DNA of 64,000 nt from Gnetum montanum (taxonomy: Eukaryota; Streptophyta; Gnetopsida; Gnetales; Gnetaceae). Both the position numbers and the translations under genes were made by a program. Below the pieces are notes generated by a model. It searched no databases and was not told the DNA's origin. It was given only the letters and a program-made list of their open reading frames with translations. Location: contig MNCI01014694.1 in assembly GCA_015680685.1 (NCBI GenBank), positions 1,090,112 through 1,154,111 on the forward strand, given 5' to 3'. This document shows positions 57,715-64,000 of this stretch, one piece after another (the stretch's first letter is position 1; the number at the start of each line of letters is the position of its first letter).

Positions 57715-58371
57715 ATGGCCCCTAAAAGAGGATAGCAAGGAGGACCCTCTTAGGGTGCATCCAAACAACTAAGGAGAGGTAGAGGCCAGGCGTCTCTTGA
57801 GGAACATATAGAATAAGAGGTACAATCATTTAGCATCCATCAGGAACCTCTTGTTACTGTGCAATCGAGACATGCTGAAGGTGAAGACGGTGATGCACTT
57901 GAATAGGGACAACATCTCATGTTGTCTCCAGAATGTGTTCAGGAAATTCATAAAAGGTCCACATTAACAGCTATGATTTTGGAACTCAAATTTGGACCTT
58001 TCACTTAGTTTACTCCTGAAGCAGTCAGGGACCAACTTAAAGGGTCTCCACTATGGCCTATTCTCTCTAAAAGTGGTGATTGGTGCCTGAGAGAGATGTA
58101 TCAATTTCGGCACAACAAAGAAGAAGGCACCACCATTGATATTGGTGGTATTTCTGTTGATTTCTCTACCAAATCCATTTTGGGAGTTCTAAATCTTCCA
58201 AATACAAGGCCAAAGATTGCTCACTTGTCCACTCATTCCGATGCTAATGCGCAAAAGATATGGTTGAAAAGGACATAAGACAAGAAAGATAAAGCATATG
58301 GAGAGCTTACACTTGAAGAGAGAATCTACTTCAAAATCGACACATATCACATTTTTCCAACAAAAGGTTAG
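57715..58371 (+). pseudogene. ORF2 of F (family II second ORF)
   Basis: Starts MAPKRG at 57715, matching the MAPKCAQ start of G. Conserved order: 'FSIHQE', 'GQ.L...ECVQEIHKRSTL', 'ILELKFGPFT', 'FTPEAVRDQLKGSPLWP', then 58096-58278 'MYQFRHNKEEGTTIDIGGIS', 'VDFSTKSILGVLNLPNTRP', then 'RIYFKIDTYHIFPTKG'. Resembles the plant-transposon ORF of Athila-like 3' regions. Function unknown; no enzyme motif, signal peptide or membrane helix. Five stops, and the coiled-coil tail seen in II-A is missing. Confidence 0.6.
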
Positions 58372-58383
58372 TAGATTGGTAGA

Positions 58384-58865
58384 GGGGTAGAAGTCTTTAT
58401 GTATGAATTCTCTATCTATGGGGTTACATTTGAGCAAACCCTGGATCATCTTGAGCAAGTACTAAAAATATGTGTTGAAATAAACCTTAGGCTCAATTTG
58501 CAGAAAAGCCATTTAATGATCCAAGAAGGCATAGTATTGGAACATTAAATTTTGAAAAAGGGGATTGAGGTAGACCCGAAAAAGATAAGGGTCATCTAAG
58601 GAATTACATGCCAACTAGAGATAATTAAAGGCATCTAATCATTCCTTGGCACATTGGCTACTACCGACAGTTCATAAAGGATTTCTCTAAGATCACAAAG
58701 CCATTGGTTGAGCTTACCAAGAAATATGCTCCATTTGTTTGGATCAAGAAATGCGAATAAGCATTCCAACTACTAAAGAAAAAAATTGTAGAAACTCAAA
58801 TTCTATGGGCACTAGACTAATCCAAGCTATTTCATATAATGATAGATGCATCTAATTATGCCTTG
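58384..58865 (+). pseudogene. RT/RNase H fragment fused after ORF2 (F)
   Basis: Collinear with B 21510-21990: 'VEVFMYEFSIYGVTFEQTL', 'LEQVLKICVEINLRLNLQ', 'KSHLMIQEGIVLEH' and 'EVDPKKIRVI', up to the start of RNase H ('DRCI/IDAS' region). It begins inside the RT catalytic box and stops at the LTR of G. The box residues here read Tyr-Glu where the family has two Asp. Confidence 0.7.
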
Positions 58866-59666
58866 TGATGAGTCACGATATCGCATGGGCCGCGATATCA
58901 CGTACGTGATATTGCAGTCTGCCGCAATGTCTATAAATAAGAGGTGGCTTTCCCAATTTTAGGCATCTAGTATTAGAGTTAGATTGTAGCTAGACTCTGG
59001 AAGTTTTGTCCCTCTAGAGTTAGATTATTTTCTAGTGTCTACCCGTAGTGTGGTGAATGTAATTGTATGACATCCTTTATTCGAGTGTGATGTACTTGGA
59101 CACACACATGACTGGCAATAAAGATCGAGATTACTTCATCATTGTAGCATTCACTTTGTTTATTTATTTATTTAATTGTTATTTACTTCTTTCCTAATTA
59201 TTTCCTCTCACCCTTAAACTCCTAGTAACCATGGAATGAGTACGACTTGATTACGAGCATTTAAGTGTGACTACTTGGTAACCCAGTGGCATACCTAGGA
59301 TCTGCGCTTGGTAATCCTAGTGGTAGTCGTGCACGAAGTCCAAGGTGTGTACGAATAATCAAGGAATGGATGCTCATCGCACTTAGGCTAGATTAGATTC
59401 TCTTACCTTTTCCTTCTAGATTAGTTAATTACTACTTTCCATTGCCTTCAGGAGTAGCATTAGATTAGGAACATATCATACACCTCACTCTAGGCTAAAC
59501 CATACGTGACAAAGCTAATACTAGTCCAGGTGGAAAGATAGTGAACTACGACCTAAGGTTAATGATCTAGGTGCCACAACTAGTCTGTCTACGGAGTTCA
59601 GCCAGATCGCACGTGAAAATGCTCGTATGCGTATAGTTGAGTATAGGGGTATCTCGCCATTCATCA
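58866..59666 (+). repeat. Family II LTR of G (801 bp)
   Basis: Starts TGATGAGTCACGATATCGC and ends ...attcatca. Two GATATC sites plus a GATATTGC at 58877-58918, TATA tataaata at 58932-58939 and aataaag near 59118. R/U5 resembles F and 684-1524. Confidence 0.9.
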
Positions 59667-59667
59667 T

Positions 59668-59685
59668 AGGCGCTATTGCCGGGGA
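59668..59685 (+). promoter_or_regulatory. Primer-binding site of G
   Basis: AGGCGCTATTGCCGGGGA, one base after the LTR; three changes from the perfect tRNA-Asp complement. Confidence 0.8.
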
Positions 59686-59811
59686 CGGTGCTAGTTATCT
59701 AGATTAGTTATATCATACAAGGTCACTATAAAGGACTTAACGATATATCTTTTAGAAAAAAAATATAATTATTAAAAGTTACATACAAATTTCACATACA
59801 ACTTCACAACA

Positions 59812-61797
59812 ATGCCTCTCCTACAAGATTACAATAATGCCACACTTAGTGAGGAAGTTCATTGGAGAACCAACGAACTATATGATGATGAAGATTGGAG
59901 TATACAACCTGAAGTGGGGGTTTCTTATAAACATGAATGAAAACAACATCATCCCAACACAGGAAGACATAGCTTACCTAATGACGATGAACCCCTACTG
60001 GCCACTACAAGCCTAATGCAAATACAAGAGGCTGTTCGAATCTCACATAGGCATGGTAAAGAGAGCCGACTACCCAGGCTCAATTTAAACAACTTTCCTA
60101 CATTTTCAGGTGGCTATGACTTAGATTAGTATCAATATTTACAAGCCTTCTACGATGCCTGCACATGGAACAACATCGATAACGGGTGGCAAAAACTTAA
60201 GCTCTTTCCTATGACACTCATTAACCAAGCAAAAGTATGGTATAGATCGTTAAAACCAAATTCGATACGACGCTGGTTAACAATGGTAGAAGTCTTTAAT
60301 GAAAAATATCAAACCTACGCAAGAGTGTTAGCCTTGAGGAAACAAATCCAAGGATGGAAACAAGCACAACATGAACCCTTGGACATGGCCTTAGAAAGAT
60401 ATTATGCACTGTTAAACAACTATCCAGGCCATGGGTTTTCCAAGGAAAGGCTAATGTACCATATTATTGATGGGCTGCGTAATGAAATAAAAGAGACCTT
60501 AGGAGTATATGCCCAAGGTCAGCTATACAAACTACGAATCCATCAATTCCAAGAGCTTATTAAGCAGGTAGCAAAAGAAGAAGGAGAATTGGCTAGATGG
60601 GAGAGTGTTGAAAAACATCAACTGGACCAAAATCTCAACTTAACAAAGGTCCATGATCATACAAAGGAGAAATCAACCAATCTCAAGGTGGAAACATCAT
60701 CTTTGCCAATACAACAATCGTTAGAAGAAGCTGAGGCAAAGATCAATAAGATGTTGGAATGGATGTATCAAAAGTGTGAAGAATTTATCAACACCATTGG
60801 AGATAGAGTTTTGACAACCCAAGAAGCAGGACAAAACATTAGACATTTGGAAAAAAAGAATGAAGGGAATAAGTGCTCAACTACCAATCATACGTATAAA
60901 TACAACATATGCCTATACGATCACCCGAAGGGCCAATGCCCAATATTGTTACATCTACATGAGCATTGGGGAAACACGTTACATCCAGAGTTCGTATAGA
61001 GGTACTATGTTCGATCATAGTGGCAACAATCCCAATCATGGGGGAGACCACCCTTAGACTAGAGATACCCTTCATATCATCTGAATCCAAACGCTTATCA
61101 AGTTCAACATCTTGTTTCTCCAACTGGGCCACTGCACTTTATCTCACCACAGTACTATTATCCACAATACTATTAGCCCATACCTCCAACACAACCACCA
61201 CCTTGTGTATCTTATACTTCTCTTAACTTTCAACATTCTCATCCTTTCTCTCCTTCCACAATGCCACCAACTACTCCTAAGGTGTTTTCACCACAACAAC
61301 AACCCACAAACATTACTTATGCTAATACTACCAACAGCAATGAGAGGCCTCCTCAACATCAAAAGCGCCTCTTCTTTAAACATGGCTGTAAGAAGGGACA
61401 ACATAATTCCGAGGCCACTACATCCTCCAACTCAGCACAAGTCCCACACTGTGGTGCACCTTCACCATCGAACCCAATGCCTCATGTAACTTCATCAGGG
61501 TCATCATCAAACACTCCAACAACCATACGACCCAATGAACACAACCATGGGAGGCATCATCCTAATCCTTGTATACTATCTAACGGTCCCAAATATCATA
61601 GTGGGTCAACTCGGTATCTGGAAACTACATCGTATAAATTACCCCACTATGCTTCTTATAATCAAGTGTGTGAACCCCAAGGGGGTAAGTATAGACCAGT
61701 TCCAATACTCCCAACATGCAAGGATCCTCATCTTTTATTTATTAATCCTTGCCATACTCAACTATTTAGTTATGGGGGATACCCCCCATTCTAATAA
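59812..61797 (+). pseudogene. gag of G, best preserved family II gag
   Basis: Starts MPLLQDYNNATLSEEVHW at 59812 with a stop after 'SYKHE' (about 59937). Open from 60211 to 60999 with the gag core ('LINQAKVWYRSLKPNSIRRW', 'FNEKYQTYARVLALRKQI', 'HIIDGLRNEIKETLGVYA') and a long acidic helix. The knuckle reads YNICLYDHPKGQC, with Tyr in place of the first Cys. The Pro/Ser/His-rich C-terminus is open at 61261-61794 and ends 'FSYGGYPPF'. A few frame breaks only, so this is a relatively recent copy. Confidence 0.85.
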
Positions 61798-63140
61798 CAA
61801 GCAGGATTAATAAATATTTTTCAAGTTTTTGTTTTTCAATTTTTTATTTTTCAACTTTTTGTTTTATCTTTTTATCTTTTTGTGTTTTTGTCTTTTTACG
61901 TTTTCATAAGTAATCTCATCTATGAATAAAACACTCATGTGGATCATTGGTTGAGGTGTATTTTATGTTATTAAGTCATGAGTGATCAATTATTTGGAAC
62001 ACTGAGCCCATTACACCCACCCATCCATTCTACAAATAAGAGGTTCTTTTCGAGGGTACAGTGATATTCTTAATATTTCTAAAACTTAAAATTAATTTTC
62101 TGTTCATTGTACCCAGAATGAAGAAGGATGGACCAAGAGGGAATGAATAGGGTGTGACATCAAGGGGACTTGTGGATTCTCTTTGGTGACATCTGTGGGA
62201 GTTATCATGCGACCTGGTTGTAGTAAGATCCTTGTAGAACTAACGAAAAATGGGAGTAAGAGTAATCAAAAGGGCACTCAAAATTAATGTTGTTCTAGGG
62301 GGTCCCACTGGAAAGACATGCACCCATGCCTGAAGGTTGGCAGCTTCTCTGGATTTAGTATTCAAAAAAAAAGAGAAAAGAAAAGTGCCATAAAACAAAA
62401 ATCACTCCTCCCTTGAATAAAATGATCGTATGCCTTGTTGTCATGGTACTCTCGTAGTTGTTCATCAAGAGATGAAACAATGCGATGTTACTGATTAGAA
62501 GGATGGACTTGGTCCTAATCTTAGAATGATGGGTTAATGACACCTTAATCATGCTTTACACGCAGGATTCGCTGTGCCCTAGGTCAGTTACCTCATGTCC
62601 CAATCTCTACGATCCCTTTCTATACCTTAACTCATTTCACTGTTCGTGTAATTGTAGCTCATGTCCCATGTCGCATAGAATTTTCATCTCATTCTGGTAA
62701 TATTTACATGTGTGTGTTTTGTGGAGTTAGTGTGGATTACATTTAACCCTTCTAGTGCCCACGGACACTTTAAGTGTGGTTACACAAGGGCATTATAGGT
62801 TGAAACCTACTTTGGGGAGGATCCATATGTGTAATCTTTTGTAATCTTCACTTAGGACATAACTCACACACACAATTTCTTATCCTCAGCTTAATTTTTC
62901 AATTGATTTTCTTTTCCTATTATTATCCCTCTAAATTTCAACGTTCCAATGTACCATTACATACCCTTTTTCTTACCACCCAAGGTTTTATTGAGAAAAT
63001 CCACACCATTATCATTAATGGTGCCTTTTGAATTAATGAAATTGCCCTAGAACATCTTGATCATAATCAATGTCCTCACTTTCCAAAGTTAATTTCAAGA
63101 AAATCATTTTAAAAATTGGTATTTTCATGGTGTCTCACAT
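61798..63140 (+). other. Post-gag non-coding spacer of G
   Basis: T-rich start, then conserved blocks shared with F and II-A ('catcaaggggacttgtggat' near 62158; 'tgtggttacacaagggcatt' near 62775). No conserved coding frame. Confidence 0.6.
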
Positions 63141-63151
63141 CACCAGGGACG

Positions 63152-63208
63152 AGATATCGCATACACGATGTATCGTACGCGATATCGTGTCCCCGCTGCC
63201 TATAAATA
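63152..63208 (+). promoter_or_regulatory. Internal promoter-like module of G
   Basis: Two GATATCG sites (near 63153 and 63181) with partial dyads between them (cgatgtatcgtacgcg), then TATA tataaata at 63201-63208. The clearest of the three internal modules. Confidence 0.6.
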
Positions 63209-63683
63209 GAACACCCCCTGCAACATTTAGCATCATTTTGCCATTCACACGGGGGGAGTTTTTGAAATTTTTCTTTGTGACGTGCGATTGAGTGACCCTT
63301 GCTTTTCTCCTCATATCTTGCTCGCTGGTACTCTGATTTTAATTCCGTTTGAACCTGCTTGAACCCAGAGTGTTCGGCTTAGTTGTGGGGAAGAGAAACT
63401 TGCCAAAAAGTGCCTAAATTTTTTGAAATCTATCATCGCCCAAAGGACATCATCTAGGGTAATTAACTCCAACATTTAAAAAAATTGTGCCTAAAAATCA
63501 TTTAACCCTTAGGTATACCAGAAAATTAAAATTGAAAAAACCACCTAAGTTATAGGACCCATTATTACAAAATTTCAGGCACGATCACATGTTATAATAT
63601 AAGATATTTAATAAAGACAAGTAGTAAGGTATAACCTAACTTTAAAAACACCCTTACTAACGCTTGGCCCATGTGATTGCAGA

Positions 63684-64000
63684 ATGGCCCCGAAATGTGC
63701 ACAACAGGAGGGTCCTGATCAAGGTGGAAAGAAATGATCTTGGAGAGGTGGAAGACAAGGTCCTACCAAACAACATGCAGAACAAGAGGAGTAATCATTT
63801 AGCATCCATCAAGACGAACTTCCTACTGGATGGTCCGGGCAGGCAGAAGGAGGAGGTGCTATAGCGCTTGAACTAGGACAACAACTCACATTGCTCCAAG
63901 AGTGTGTTCAGGCTATCCATGAGAAGTTTACATTCTCTGCAGTGATTGTGGAGTTAAACCTCGAATCTTTTGCAGAGTTCACTTTTGAGGCTGTTAGTGA
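63684..64000 (+). pseudogene. ORF2 of G, N-terminal part (cut by window end)
   Basis: Starts MAPKCAQQEGPDQGGKK at 63684, aligned with F 57715. One stop after 17 codons, then 'SFSIHQDELPTGWSGQAEGG' and 'LELGQQLTLLQECVQAIHEK', closely collinear with F. Continues beyond the window. Confidence 0.55.

Larger units (their letters stand above)
52666..58865 (+). mobile_element. Element F: family II retrotransposon with gag, ORF2 and an RT fragment
   Basis: LTR (52666-53559), PBS, gag (53693-55695), long spacer, internal promoter-like module, ORF2 (57715-58371), then a fragment of family RT/RNase H. It is cut at 58866 by the LTR of G, and the rest lies off-window. No protease, RT or integrase lies between gag and ORF2. 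Confidence 0.8.
58866..64000 (+). mobile_element. Element G: family II retrotransposon inserted in F, 3' end off-window
   Basis: LTR, PBS, gag, spacer, promoter-like module and start of ORF2, all in the same order as F. The LTR begins precisely inside F's RNase H coding sequence, so ccttg (58861-58865) is the expected target duplication. No protease or pol between gag and ORF2. Confidence 0.8.

Noticed and set aside
57715-58371. ORF2 as an envelope gene
   Set aside because: Position would fit the envelope-like ORFs of Athila relatives, but there is no signal peptide, membrane helix or cleavage site.

Overview
This window is repeat-dominated plant nuclear DNA. Nearly everything recognisable is retrotransposon, mostly LTR elements of the Ty3/gypsy superfamily, nested in and broken by one another. 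The evidence for a plant is the tRNA-Asp primer-binding sites of Athila-like elements, a Tat-like gag/protease, L1-like LINE pieces, a Ty1/copia reverse-transcriptase shard and a short NB-LRR-type leucine-rich-repeat tail. The species cannot be fixed from the sequence; a large-genome seed plant (perhaps a gymnosperm) is only a guess. I see no intact host gene, tRNA, rRNA or CRISPR. All names below (I, II-A, I-minus, B, C, D, E, F, G) are local labels.

Layout. 1-505: end of a family I LTR, its PBS and an inverted LTR tip. 684-14016: family II element II-A, which has lost gag and carries a second ORF. It is split by I-minus (4206-11467, minus strand), which has two LTRs, a near-perfect 5-bp target duplication, gag and protease but no RT or integrase. 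14060-16440: LINE remains. 16559-24236: element B, the only copy with gag, protease, RT, RNase H and integrase, all decayed. 24237-29487: element C, apparently inserted in B and truncated. 29488-32212: unassigned. 32213 to about 38700: Tat-like element D with several tandem arrays. 39785-42000: a LINE scrap and SINE-like pieces. 42434-46384: truncated minus-strand element E. 46400-49110: minus-strand LINE with an internal tandem duplication. 50307-50535: NB-LRR tail. 52190-52500: copia shard. 52666-58865: family II element F. 58866-64000: family II element G, inserted in F and running off the window.

How the parts relate. Families I and II share the same LTR termini (TGATGA...TCATCA), a tRNA-Asp-type PBS, a polypurine tract and a homologous gag with an unusual CX2CX3HX4C zinc knuckle. 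Family I carries protease and pol. Family II copies have gag, a long non-coding spacer, then a second ORF behind its own promoter-like module, and no pol between gag and that ORF. Both the LTR U3 regions and the internal family II promoters put clustered GATATC dyads just upstream of a TATA box. The likely reading is an autonomous family with non-autonomous relatives that borrow its enzymes.

Two assembly problems are visible: an 866-N gap that appears to hold no missing sequence, and a single N between two copies of the same roughly 45 bases.
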